In this document: piece after piece, positions 44,856-56,349 of the stretch
Position numbering within the stretch: position 1 is the first letter of the stretch
How the letters are laid out: the number at the start of each line of letters is the position of its first letter
NCBI GenBank assembly: GCA_023548195.1
Contig: JAJHZJ010000311.1
Location: 9,186,825 to 9,250,824 of the forward strand
Source of the DNA: Bettongia penicillata ogilbyi
Taxonomy: Eukaryota; Chordata; Mammalia; Diprotodontia; Potoroidae
Direction: 5' to 3'
DNA length: 64,000 bases
Translations under genes and position numbers: made by a program
Notes under the pieces: generated by a model
What the model saw: the letters and a program-made list of their open reading frames with translations, nothing else
The model's database searches: none
Told to the model about the DNA's origin: nothing

Positions 44856-46340
44856 GGCCAGGTCTAAAACTACATTATAAAACGGGCTTCATCAGAACTA
44901 TTTGGTTTGGTATTGCCTAAGAAATGCTGCAGTGGAGGAATGGAATAGGTTAGATATACAAAGTACAGTAGTAAATGACTACAGTAATCTATTGTTTGAT
45001 AAACCCAAAGACTCCAGTTTCTAGGATAAGAACTCACTGTTTGACAAAAACTACCAGGAAAACTTGAAAATAGTAGGATATAATTGAGGCATTGATTAAC
45101 ATCTCACACCCTATACCAGGATAAGTTCAAAATGGGTTCGTGGTTTAGACCTGAAGGGTGATGCCATAAACAAATTGGAAGAGTGAAGAAGAGTTAACCT
45201 GTCAGATCTATGGAGAAGAGAAGACTTTGTGACCAAACAAGAGATAGAGAACACTATGAGATGCAAAATGGATAATTTTGATTACATTAAATTAAAAAGT
45301 TTTTTGAACAAATAAAATCAATGTAGCCAATATTAAAAGGAAAGTAGAGTACTAGAGAATATTTTTTAACCACTGTTTCTGATAAAGGACTCATTTCTCA
45401 AATATATAGAAAAATGAATCAAATTTATAAGAATACAATTCATTCCCCAACTGATAAATGGTCAAAGAATATGAATAGGCAGTTTTCAGATGAAAAAAAT
45501 TAAAACTATCTATAGTTACATAAAAATGCTCTAAATCACTATTGATTAGAGAAATGAAAATTAAAATAGCTCTGAGGTACCACCTCATACCCATCAGATT
45601 GACTAAAATGCAAGAAAAGGAAAATGATAAATATTGGAGAAGGTGTGATATAAGTGGAACACGGATGCATTTTTGGTTGGCAAGTGAAATCATTCAACCA
45701 TTTGGGAAAGAATCTTAAAACTGTGTTGAAAGAGCTATCAAACTGTGCATAGCCTTTGATCCAGCACTAGTACTACCAGGTCTGTATCCCAAAGATTTCG
45801 TAAAAATGAGAAAAGGACGCACATGTCCAAAAATATAGCAACTCTTTTTGTGATGGCCATGAATTGGAAATTGAGGAGATGCCCATCGATTAGGGAATAT
45901 CTGAACAAGTTGTGGTATATGAATGGAATGGAATATTATTGTGCTACAAGAAATGATGAATAGGTGGATTTCAAAAAAACCTCGAAAGACAACATCAACT
46001 GATGCTGAGTGAAGTGAGAACCAAAAGAAGAATGCACACAGTAATAGCAGCATCGTGCCATGATCAAGTATGATTGACTTAGCTCTTCTCAGCAGTATAA
46101 TGATCGAAGACATTTCCAAAAAAACTTGTGATGGAAAATGCTATCCACCTCCAAATAAAGAAATATGGAGCCTGAATGCTGATTGAAGTTCATTATTTTC
46201 AATTTGTTTTTGTTTTTTCTTTCTCGTGGTTTTCCCCCTTTGTCCTGATTCTTCTTTCATAATATGACCAATGTGGATATATGCTTAAGTGTGATTGTAC
46301 ATGTATAACCTATATCATACTGCTTCCTGTCTTGGGAACA
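44856..46340 (+). mobile_element. L1 ORF2 C-terminal region and 3' UTR
   Basis: From 'ccaggtctaaaactacatta' the sequence follows the last part of marsupial L1 ORF2 (frame blocks such as KLHYK, ALRYHLIPIRLTKMQEK, FDPALVLPGLYPKD) and then a 3' UTR ('catgtataacctatatcata' at 46298) ending near 46340. Endonuclease and RT palm are absent. The same region lies antisense at 23041-24390. Confidence 0.85.
45535..46120 (+). pseudogene. L1 ORF2 C-terminal domain remnant
   Basis: Plus-strand frames, with stops, give EMKIKIALRYHLIPIRLTKM and then CIAFDPALVLPGLYPKD. These are recognisably homologous to the C-terminal part of mammalian L1 ORF2p (MRYHLTPVRM..., PFDPAIPLLGIYPKD). Inactive by multiple stops and frameshifts. 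Confidence 0.8.
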
Positions 46341-46379
46341 GGGGGAAGAGGGGCTCTTCTCATTAAGACATTCCTTAAC

Positions 46380-47885
46380 TGTGACTTTGAATATATCCCT
46401 CCCATCTCTTCTAGAATATTTAGCTCTCTCTTTCTCTGTTCCCCACCTTCTTTAATTTCATGTGTCTACTGGTTTCTTTGCTGCTTCCACCAAACAGTCC
46501 CAGGTCTCATGCACCCGTTGACCCTTCAATCTCCACAAACTTTTGACCTTTGCCTCTCCTCCCTTTAACAGTCCAGTAAAAACCTCTCTAAACCAATTAC
46601 TATATATCTTCTTCCTCTTGTTCACTTAACAAAATATTGCAATCAGAATTCAAACTCTATCACACAAATTAAATTACTCTCTCCAAAGTTAGCAGTAATC
46701 TTTAATTGCCAAGTATAATGTATTTTTCACAATCCTTTGTTTTTCAATACTCTGAAGTATTTTACTCCACTAACAATGCTTTTCTTCTGGTCTGGGTTTT
46801 TCTGACAATGTTGCCTCTTGGTTTTCCTCTTATCTGCATGAGCATTTTTTCTTACTCTTCTTTGCTGGGTAATCACTCATGTTGTACCCTCTAATAAATA
46901 CAAGTTATATCCCTAGGCTCTATACTAGATCCTCTTCTCTTTATATTTTCCTTCTTGATGAACTCATAAGCTCCAGTGGAATCAATTATCATTGCTATAT
47001 TGATGACTTTCAAATTTCTATATATAACTTTCCTGAGCTCCAGTCTCATCTCACCAATTGTCTATTTGACATTTTGAACTAGATTCATGCTGTATAGGAA
47101 TTTCAAAATGAATACATCCATAACAGAACTTACATAATTTCCTTCAAAACCACTCCTTATTTTTTCTATTTCCATCAAGGGTACAATCGCTGTTTCAGTA
47201 ATCCAAGTTCAGAAATCTGTCTCACAATTAATTACTTGTTTCCTTCAAAACTCAGTTCAGATGTAACCTTCCACTAAAAGCCTTCCATGTTTCCCATAGT
47301 TGCAATGATTTCTCATTTTCCCTAGATCCACTTATCCAATAAATTGTCAGATTCTGCCAGAGCTATGTCCACGATCTCCTTTCTCCCATATCTTTCTCTC
47401 CACTCACATTGTCACTACCTTTGCTTAAAACCTTTACCACCCTCTCACCTATTCTATTACAATAGCATTCTAATTGATCTCCCTGACTCAGGTCTCTCTC
47501 CTCTTCAATTAATCTTTCACAGAACTGCCACAATTATATTCCTAAGTATGTGACTAACCATGATACTCACCTGGTCAACACACTCAAGTAGATCTCAATT
47601 TTCTTTGGAATCAGTAATCAGCAAACATTTATTAGGCATCAACCATAAGCCAGTCACAGAATCAAACACATACTCCAAAGTTTGGCATCTAAAGCCCTTC
47701 ACAAATTGGATCCCCCTTCCATCACAGCTTCTTTATGTGGTATTCTCCTTCATGTTCTCTGTAGCTATCCAAGTTGACCTTCCTGCTATTTCTTGTATTT
47801 TTTCAAGTTGCCCTCTATGTATTACCCCTTAGAATTTTTAAGCTCAAACTGTATTCCATACGTATGACTTCTCTCTTATCCTTGA
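46380..47885 (+). mobile_element. L2-clade LINE: RT end and 3' UTR, sense
   Basis: A long pyrimidine-rich remnant. 46905-47090 encodes degenerate RT, 47200-47840 the 3' UTR ('ttctaattgatctccctgac', 'ggcatctaaagcccttcaca'). An antisense L2-tail-like string (47615-47650) interrupts it. Many indels, consistent with age. Confidence 0.65.
46879..47082 (+). pseudogene. L2/CR1-clade reverse transcriptase fragment
   Basis: The frame contains SGINYHCYIDDFQISIYNFPELQ, aligning with the L2 RT catalytic block (HCYADDTQLYLS in the family). The Ala of the YADD box is Ile here but both aspartates are kept. The preceding GSILxPLLF-type motif is in another frame (46917-46945), showing a frameshift. Confidence 0.65.
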
Positions 47886-47934
47886 AGTGGGTGGTTCCTA
47901 CCCACAAAACAACTGTGTATATTCTATGCTCTAT

Positions 47935-48029
47935 ATTTTCATATATGTATACATATGAATGTATACCTATATTATACATATGCATGTATATACTTTATAT
48001 ACACACATATACCCACATATATATATGTG

Positions 48030-48074
<45 letters not shown>

Positions 48075-48100
48075 GTATGTGTGTATAGACACACACAAAT
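47935..48100. repeat. (TATG)/(TA)n microsatellite
   Basis: ATATGTAT, ACACATAT and pure TA units (48037-48062), then (TATG)n. Open frames are Tyr/Ile/Cys-rich artefacts. Confidence 0.9.
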
Positions 48101-48105
48101 ATCCA

Positions 48106-48676
48106 TAGGGCATAGTGGGAGAATTGAATACCTCTAGCATATTTATTTTACCTTATCATGCTCATATTTAGTTTATAAATTTTATTTCATTTTGAAAAAT
48201 AGTATCTTTTTATTTCTTTGGGTACACATATTGTTTCTTCCAATAGAATTAAATGTCTTTGAAAGCAAGAACAACATTTCATTTCTTCCTTTGAATCCTC
48301 GGTGCCTAGCATGAATCTTGATATAATAGGTCCTCAAATGTTTATTGATTGATAGATTATCTTTCCATGTCTACCTCCACTTTATATGTACTGTTTCTCC
48401 CACTACAATATAAATTCCTTGAAGGTAGGGATTGTTCCATTTGTGTTTGTGTCTCCAGGGCCTAGCATAGTGTATGGTACAAAGTAATCACTTGATACCT
48501 GCTTTTCATTCATTCATTCATTTATCTACATAATACATTTTCATATAATATATTACAAATACCTATTGATCATAGTGTGAGAACTAAATACTTTTGTCAC
48601 ATTTATTTTACTTTACTTCTATAACCTTTTTTATAAGCACTTTAAAATTTCATTTTAAAAATGAATATCTTCTTAA
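48106..48676. repeat. Pair of about 105-bp direct repeats around two L2 tails
   Basis: 48106-48212 ('catagtgggagaattgaata ... aaaatagtatctt') and 48572-48676 ('catagtgtgagaactaaata ... aaaatgaatatctt') align over about 105 bp in the same orientation. L2 3' ends lie between them at 48230-48360 and 48395-48535 (both sense; 'ctccagggcctagcatagtg'). Confidence 0.6.
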
Positions 48677-48959
48677 GTTACTTTTTTCAACTGGAAAAAG
48701 AAGTGAACAATCTTGTCTTTTATTTTAGCAGAAGGTTTGGTGAAATTGAGCTCCATCCTGTATGTACAGTGATTTTCCCCTTCTCCATAATGAATTCCTG
48801 CATTTACCCATATCCTCAAATATTCAGTGCATTTGCCTCTATAAGAGAGAGGTCTGGTTTGGAAGTCAGTTTCCAAACTTTAGGTGATACTTCTTAAGTC
48901 TCTCATGGGAAGTACTGAACCATTTAGTTGTGTGTTCATCATGTATTTATCTTACTCTC

Positions 48960-49205
48960 ACATAGTTACATAATCACAATATCTCAGGCTGGGAGAGCCT
49001 TCGGTAGCCACCCAGTCCCATTCATATCCAGAAGGAATCCCCATTACAACATTTCTCCTGCGTTCTTGTCCTCATATAAATAAATTCAAGGTCTTTCACT
49101 TCCAATTTATCAATATCACTTTAAAACTGTGGTGTCCAGGAGAGAACCTGTTATTTCAGGTGAGGTCTGAAAAAAAAAAAAAGCAGAGTACAGTGGGATA
49201 TCAAG
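48960..49205 (+). mobile_element. CR1/L3-like 3' fragment, sense
   Basis: 'gagccttcggtagccaccca', 'ccagaaggaatccccattac', 'tgtggtgtccaggagagaac' and 'gcagagtacagtgggatatc' follow the CR1/L3 order. An A12 run (49170-49181) interrupts the 'ggtctgaccagg' stretch. Confidence 0.55.
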
Positions 49206-49209
49206 GTAA

Positions 49210-49810
49210 TTCCAAACAAATCAATGAGTATCTATTAAGCATCTATGTATTATATACTCATGATTATACTCTCGCCTCTCTTTATTTCTCAAAGCTAAAC
49301 CAATTTCATTTTGACTTTTTCTTCTGTCATAATCTCACTGTTCTCCCTCCAGAAGATATACCATACAAATGGACCTCTCTACAGAAATGGCTAGTATCTT
49401 TGATAGCTTCTCTCATTTTACACATGAATTTATGTTAATGTTACATTTAAACAAATGTCTAATATAAGCATCAACTCAGTTTCTGTCACAGCAGAGAAGA
49501 TGAAAGTCAGTTTAACTGACATAAACTCAAGTATAACACAGAGAAATCCCTTTATAATGCTGCAGTCAGGGGTCAGGACTAATCTCTGCCTTTTAGACCA
49601 AACACATTTCAAACTTTTTTTTTCTGGGAGTAATTATTATTTTTTTAGGAAATGTGACTAATTTAAAGTTATCCACATATGAATCAGCTGAGTGATAAGA
49701 TGATATTCTGCAACATGAATCTGACTTAAATAGGTTTTAAATATCTAGCAGGGATTATTTTAGAATATAAGACTGTCAATAACTTTTCATGTCTTTATTT
49801 TTTATAAATC
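49210..49810. other. Single-copy-looking sequence
   Basis: No recognised repeat. Short frames on both strands without domains. Confidence 0.35.
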
Positions 49811-49814
49811 ATGA

Positions 49815-50000
49815 AGGCACACACATAGAGACATACAGACACACACGCACACACACACACATACATATATACCCTCCCCCACATTGGATTTGGCATTAAG
49901 AAAAATCTGCTTTTAAATCCCACCTCAGATACTGATAATCCCATCAGAACAATAAATAGCCTTTTTTTTATTTCCTTTTTTTTTTTTTTTTTTTTTTGTG
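49815..50000. repeat. (CA)n, SINE scrap and poly-T run
   Basis: 49815-49865 is CA-rich. 49880-49945 holds a sense SINE scrap ('ttttaaatcccacctcagat'). 49962-49998 is nearly pure T. Confidence 0.75.
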
Positions 50001-50099
50001 GTTTGGTTAGAAAATATCTACAGTGAGAAAGTAACTACATAGATGCGAAACATTGTATTTCTTCTCATCATACCTGTGCAAGTAATTCATGTCTTTTTT

Positions 50100-50180
50100 T
50101 ATGTTATGTTAAGGCTTAGTTTAGCATCTTATTTATGGTAATTGCTTAATAACTGCTTGTTGAATAAAGAATCTTTTAAA
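50100..50180 (+). mobile_element. L2 3' tail scrap
   Basis: 'tgcttaataactgcttgttg' followed by AATAAAGA is the L2 terminus. Confidence 0.5.
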
Positions 50181-50554
50181 GTCTCGAGCACAGAGGCAAG
50201 AGCCACCCTTTCCTTCCTAAGTGGATAAAATAAGGCACTGACAATTTAAGACCTTCCCAAATGATTTATTTGAGCAAGGAATAATATTTACCTCTACTCT
50301 TACAACATAGTGCCAGATTTCGTTAGTGTTAATATCTTCCCACTGTGTTTGCTTTAAATATGAAATTTGGATACATGCAAATAACTGAGTAATTATGTTG
50401 ATAAATATGTTAATGGAATTGATCTAATATTATTTTGAGTTCAGAAATCCCTGTGTGTTCCTAGGATTATAGCTTTCTCCAAAGACATTCTTAATGATTA
50501 GAGTGACATTGTCAAATCTATATAATCCATTGGAAACCAAGCGATAAATACTTA

Positions 50555-50812
50555 TACATTCATTCATTTCAGTCATGTTCGACTCTTCATCACCCCTATT
50601 TATAGTTTTCTTGGCAAAGATACTGGAGTAATTTGCCATTTCCTCCTCCAGCTCATTTTACAAATGAGGAAACAGACAAACAGGGTTAAGTGACTTGCCC
50701 AGGGTTACATAATTAATAAGTGTCTGAAGCCAGATTTGAACTCAGAAAGATGAATTTTCCTGATTCCAGGACTGATGCTCTATCCAATGTGTCTGTTAGT
50801 TGTCTTGTATAT
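50555..50812 (-). mobile_element. Marsupial SINE, antisense, near full length
   Basis: Tail 'ttcttggcaaagatactgga' and 'catttcctcctccagctcat', CORE 'ttaagtgacttgcccagggt' and head 'ctctatccaatgtgtctgtt' are in reverse-complement order. Confidence 0.85.
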
Positions 50813-50814
50813 TT

Positions 50815-51960
50815 ACCATGTATAGAAAATTCTAATAATAATTGTTCCCAAACAATGAGCCATCTAAAATAGGTCCACACATAAAAGTGAATATGCTTTT
50901 CATTAAAAATAAACAGGTTGCTTTTTAAAAGAGAGGAACTGATAAACTCTAAAAATCAAGAAATTATGAAGCTTGAAAGGATCTAGTATTTTTAAACTTA
51001 ACCAAGAGTCAGTTTTAGTTGGATTGCATACGCTCTTTAAGATGGGGTGGGGCTAGGGCATAAAAACAAAAGAAAAAACAAAGCTGGAGTATCAGAAAAA
51101 GAGTCATTCAATGCTCCGGTTAAAATCTGTATTATTTTCCCAAAGGCGAAAACAGTTACAGATCCACTGTTCATTACTTTGGATGTGTCACATTTGCTAG
51201 TATGACAAGATGTATTATGGATGGAGAGTTTTACAGATGGGAGAGAAATCTCTTTCCAAGTTGTTTATTTGATTTTTTTCCCCATTTGTTCCTTTATACT
51301 ATACTGGCCAACCTTGGGATAATGGGATTACTTTATGCTTTCTGCACCATCATCAGGCTCTGGATGACTGAACAGAGGCCAGTGGCAAGAGAAATAAGAT
51401 GGCTGTAAAAAATGCAAAAAATTGGAACTTAAAAAAAAAAAAGGTACAACCAATAACTTGCCCTTAAATTTAAAAGGAACTAAATGAGGAACTTCTGGAC
51501 AATTTATCTTGCTGTTTACTGATAACAAGTCACTTTGTTTTTATGTGCTCAGTCTAGTATTCCATAATTTATTTGAAAGAAGATGAGAAATAATGTAGAT
51601 AAATGATGAAGTGTCAGGGTCTGACGCTCTTAAATGAAGCTATTATGGTCAAAGAGAAAACGTAAAACCTGCGGCTCATTATGAGAGTGTTCTACTTGTC
51701 AGTTAAGTGAAAAGGCCTGGAATGATTTCCAGTTTATTTGTCATTGCAGTTATTAAAGCTGTCTTTTTGGTGCCATGAAAATGAATTGAAGACTTTATTC
51801 GAAGTAAATTTGTACTAAAGCTTTCAGATGTATCTTATGTGAGCTCAGTGAGGCAGGAAAACAGCTTAAAAGCTGAAATATTACAAGAAAGCAGCTACCA
51901 AAGTCTTGAAACCCATATGAATATATGTCTTAAATGAGTGAAGGAAGAGTTCTCTTAGCT
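50815..51960. other. Single-copy-looking stretch with candidate conserved core
   Basis: No repeat recognised. 51580-51860 has balanced composition, CpGs (tctgacgctct, aaaacgtaaaacctgcggc) and homeodomain-type TTATT/TTATGA motifs in non-repetitive sequence. No splice or coding structure supports an exon. Function not determinable here. Confidence 0.35.
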
Positions 51961-51969
51961 GGGGAATAA

Positions 51970-52080
51970 AGGGTCTTCTTTCTTCTTCTTCTTCTCCTTC
52001 TTCTTCTCCTCCTTCTCCTTCTCCTTCTCCTTCTCTTTCTCCTTCTCCTTCTCCTCCTTCTCCTTCTCTCTTCTTCCTTT
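51970..52080. repeat. (CTT)/(CTCCTT)n polypyrimidine tract
   Basis: About 110 bp of pure C/T on the plus strand, built from TTC and CTCCTT units. Confidence 0.95.
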
Positions 52081-52089
52081 AGTGATCTC

Positions 52090-53630
52090 ATGGAATTCCA
52101 TAGATAGAGTCAATTCTTGCCCTATGAGACTGAAAGCAACCAGAGGGGATGTAGAGTCTCATTTTTAATCTTCGAAAATGTAGTGCCCAGGACAGAAAAG
52201 AAACCTTATAAATATATGTTGGATATAATTTAAATGCCTCAAAAACATGCATACGTATTTATGCTTCCCCATACATATACCATGCCTCTTCCACACACTT
52301 GCTGGTTTTTCATTTAAGAGTTTGTTTTAATTTGTTTTTTTCACTTCTTTAAAAAATACTTTTATCTCTAACTAAAAAATTTATCAGACTAGTATCCCTA
52401 AATGTTTTCTCAGAATATCTAAGAAATTTGTCATTTTAAATCACATACATTAAAGAAAATTAAATGTTTTATTAATAACCATGGAAAATATCAATACAAA
52501 CAACTAAAGTCACCACGTTGGTATTGCTATTTAAATTAATTGAGATACATAAAATATAATATAGCACTTCAAATTGCACATAGTTAATAAAATTCATTGA
52601 GAAGCAAAAGAGCTGGTATATCACAGAAAAGGGAGGAAATTTAACCCCCTTCCAGGCACAATAACTTATTTGGCACAATAGCATTCAACCTGTGCAAATA
52701 AGGAAAATAAGGAGCAGAGGAACACTGAATGAGTGTGATCCATTTCCCTAATTGAATTATTAGACTACAAAATATTGCATCTTACTACAGGGAATGGTAA
52801 TATTATTGACATTTTTAGCTCACATGAGCTACTCTTAAAGCATCTTACAATCTCTGCTAATGTGTGTGATTGCACACATTTTAGCTTGCGTCAGGTGGAA
52901 ATCAAGTTGGATTGATGAATGGTATTATTGAGATGGAGTTTTTGGCTGGAATTTAAAAATAATTAACTCTTTACAGATTCCTCATCTCCTGGTCTATAGA
53001 GAGACCTTTGACATTTGCTTGTAACACTCTCCACTACCAATACCTCATTTTATACAGTTATGTTAGGTGCTTACTGTGATAAATTGTAACTACTTAATGA
53101 TGGGATTGACTGAAAGGAAATTGAGGATCTCTGCCTTTCCTCTTTTACCAACCACCCTCCCCGCAGCATCACCTCATGATATGAAAACAATAGAAACACT
53201 AAACTGAATGTTTTACTCTAAGCTCTAGCAATCTTCCAGACCAGCTAGTGACACTTTAATGCAGATATTACAAATGTTATGACACATCTTCAGGGTCAGT
53301 TTAAAAACAAAAAAGAGTTCTCCAGCCTCATCAGATGTAATCTGTCAGTTTTGTCATAAGATACTACAGTGGCTTTTAGTGATATTTTCACCATAAAGGG
53401 TTTATTGGGCTCCATAACATGCACCCTGATTTTCAGGGGTTTAAAACTGCCAGCAAAATTTTCTTTCATCAGAAACTTTGGAATTGCCACCCAGAAGTCC
53501 TTTTATATAAGAATAAAATAATCAGGGCTATTTTGTTTGAATTCTGGAGGACATGCTTGGAATAGAGGCATTTCTTTTTCAAAAATCTTTTTCCAAAGAA
53601 AACCTTGAAGGTAGTAAGTATGGCCAAATG
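52090..53630. other. Single-copy-looking stretch
   Basis: No mobile element recognised over 1.5 kb. It contains a perfect 8-bp inverted repeat AATGTGTG-6-CACACATT at 52859-52880 and a 64-codon minus-strand frame (53490-53296) of unknown meaning. Confidence 0.35.
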
Positions 53631-53639
53631 ATATTTAAT

Positions 53640-54025
53640 TCACCAATCAGTGCACAGGCATTTATTAATATCTTCAATGTCCCAGTAACTCTGGTAGGTG
53701 CCTGAGATACAGAGACAAAAATGGAACAGTCTCCTATCTTGCATAATTATATATCAACATCTATGCATAGGATCTATTTATCTTATATTGTCTTAAGGGG
53801 AAAAACCTGCATGACAGACTGACAGATAGACAGATAGATAGAAAGATATAGATATACTACATACAAGATAAATCCAAGTTAATTAAATGGAAGGCTTTTA
53901 TTGAGGAGGAGTAAACCCATCATTTCTCAGACATTTACAATGCACAGACACTAAGCTAGGCAGCAGATGTGCTCCAGGAGTGTATGGGACATTTCTGTCT
54001 TTGAGGGACTAAACAATCTTATTTC
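53640..54025 (-). mobile_element. Two antisense L2 3' ends around a GATA repeat
   Basis: 53640-53745 ('ggcatttattaatatcttca', 'gtaactctggtaggtgcctg') and 53915-54025 ('gacatttacaatgcacagac') are reverse-complemented L2 termini. 53815-53865 is a GACA/GATA microsatellite. Confidence 0.6.
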
Positions 54026-54054
54026 AAGTTAAACAAAGGTTTAGGAACATTTAG

Positions 54055-54245
54055 AACATAGGATTCATAGAGGACACCTTGGAGGTTTCAGGTCCAATCC
54101 TCTCATTTAAATAATGGGAAAGCTCTGGGATAATGAGGTAAAAATGACTTGTTTAAGGCACACAGGTACTGAATAGCAGACCTGGGATTTAAACTTGATA
54201 TCTTTGATGCCAAATCCCAGATTCATTCTGCCACCAACTACCTTG
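54055..54245 (-). mobile_element. THER-type SINE, antisense
   Basis: 'ccttggaggtttcaggtcca', 'aatgacttgtttaaggcaca' and 'gcagacctgggatttaaact' are in reverse-complement order. Confidence 0.75.
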
Positions 54246-54411
54246 CTACTTCGTGGGGATTACGCTTACATCTATAAACTGATTTAGGCAGTAGGATTTG
54301 CCTTGGTCAACTCACTGGCTCTAGGGGAAGAAAAATAGATCATATTTTTAAAACAGTTTTCGAATTTCAAAATTCAATATCCATGCTAGCTAACTATCCA
54401 TCTAGAGTTGT

Positions 54412-54525
54412 AGTACCAGAAGTAGCAGTGGCAGCAGCAGTAGCAGCAGTAGCCATGAGAATAGTGGTGGTGGTGGTGGTGGTGGTGGTGGTAGTGGTGG
54501 TGGTAGTAGTAGTAGGTAGCAGCAG
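54412..54525. repeat. (GCA/GTA)n(TGG)n trinucleotide repeats
   Basis: AGCAGT-type units (54420-54450), then (GGT)n (54464-54506) and GTA units. The GGT block could fold as a two-tetrad G-quadruplex. Confidence 0.9.
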
Positions 54526-54784
54526 GAAATTATCCAGTTTTATGTGAAGTTATAGTCAATAATCTCTACACATCAAGATAACAAAATTCCCTTGGTAGTA
54601 AGACCCTGAGATAAATTTTTAGGGGACAGAGAGCAACTCATTCATTTTTCTTATATACCAGATAAGTAATAAAATTTAATTCATCCTGTAGCTATCAGAA
54701 AAGCCAGAATTCTAGATTATTTAATAAGTTAGTGATTGATAAGGTATCATCATTTCTTCTCTGTATAAATATTTGCAGATTAAG

Positions 54785-55190
54785 GTAAAGTTGAACAGAA
54801 TGGATAAAGAACTGGAATCAAATCCTACTTCAGATACAGGACCCTCTTAAAGTTGATTCACCCCTATGTGCTTCAATTTCATCTGTAAAATGAAGGAGTT
54901 GAACTAGATGTCTTAGCTTCCTTCCACGAAACAGTTGGTAGATAGAATGTTGGGTAAGGAAGACCTGAGTTCAAATCCAGCCTCAACAACTAATAACAGT
55001 GTGACTTAAGCAAGTCACTTTACCCCTGTTTGACTTAGTTTTCTTAACTATGAAATGGGAATAATCACAGCACCTACCCTCCAGGGTTATTGTAAGGGTC
55101 AAATGAAATATGTGTATAGCATAATCCTAAGCATATTGTTAGCACTTCATTAATGCTTATTTTCTCCTAGCTGCAAATCTATGATTCCAT
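54785..55190 (+). mobile_element. Two tandem tRNA-SINEs, sense
   Basis: 54785-54930 is THER-like ('ggaatcaaatcctacttcag', 'tcatctgtaaaatgaaggag', 'gttgaactagatgtcttagc'). 54936-55190 is MIR/MAR-like ('gacctgagttcaaatccagc', 'gtgtgacttaagcaagtcac', 'agggttattgtaagggtcaa'). Confidence 0.8.
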
Positions 55191-55194
55191 GATT

Positions 55195-56180
55195 TTCATA
55201 TTCTATCCTTGACACATGCACAATTAGCCAGTAACAGGTTTTTGCATACCTACTACATGAAGACTCCTACTTTAAACAATGGAGATAATGAAATGTTCAG
55301 GGGGAAAAAAGAAGGCTCAAGACCTACCTCTAAGGAATTCAAAAATCCAGCTATAATAAGGCAAATGTGAGAAATCTTAGGTTAAACATGTCGAGGTAAC
55401 AATAATTGCTAATCTTTCTTAAAAAATAATAGATAAACGAACAGATAAATAAATGAATGCAAAACAAATAAATAAAATATTGTTTAATCTGACTTCTGGC
55501 ATGGGGAACTGAGGAAATCAAAAGAGAAGATTCTTTGGTTTTCTTGATTTTTAATATTTTAATTTTGAGAAAAATAATCGAATTTAATTTTGTTAATATC
55601 AAGCTTGATTTTTATATTTTTTATAACAGATTTTAAATATGGCGAAAATTCAAAGAATAAATTTTATATTCTGGTATAAGGAATAGTCAGCATAGACTTT
55701 TTAAAATTATGCTACAGTGTGTTTATATTAATCTTACATAGGTGTTACCTTTCATCTTTGAAAGCTGACTCTTGCAAATATTGACTTATACCTATGTGTA
55801 AAGGCCAGTGAGCAGCTACTAACTTCTTCCATGTCAGGGCATATGCTGAGCCTGTCTTTCAGACAAGGGCAGCTATTAGCAGAGCCTGATTCTTCACCTT
55901 TGTGTCAGTCACCCAGGCCCTTCCTTTGATCAAAAGTCTTGTTTATCCCTGGCTACATAACTGCAAAGTAAACCACGAAAGGACAGATTAAAGCTGAAAT
56001 TTATGTAGAACTATAATTTCTGCTTTAAAAGAGATAAATAGTGAATTTCTTTCTGTTTGGAAGCTAGAGAGAAGCATATTAAAATTATTAGAGTGGCTCA
56101 GAGAATTTGTTGAAAGTTGAAGATTTTCATTGTTTTCCTAAATTTTCTTTAGTTTCCTTTTTCATACAGGAGATGAAACT
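55195..56180. other. Single-copy-looking sequence
   Basis: No recognised element apart from AAAT-type runs near 55440-55480. 55790-56100 is a non-repetitive block of more even composition. Confidence 0.35.
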
Positions 56181-56184
56181 GCCA

Positions 56185-56345
56185 TTTAGAAATTTATATA
56201 TATGTACACATTATATATACATAGACACACAGACATGTATATATGTATATATATGCATGTGTGTATCCATGTGTATATATGTATATGTGTGTATATACAT
56301 ATGTATGTATGAATATGGATACAGATATATAGATATACATCTTAC
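56185..56345. repeat. (TATG/TATA)n microsatellite
   Basis: TATATGTA and GTGTATAT units with occasional CACA; open frames here are artefacts. Confidence 0.9.
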
Positions 56346-56349
56346 CCTG

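Noticed and set aside
45391..46119. 100- and 134-codon minus-strand frames
   Set aside because: Antisense of the L1 ORF2 C-terminal region.
48001..48090. CRISPR-like or satellite array
   Set aside because: Simple TA/TATG microsatellite without spacers.
53296..53490. 64-codon minus-strand frame as a possible exon
   Set aside because: No domain recognised, flanking stops without clear splice sites; not enough for an exon call.
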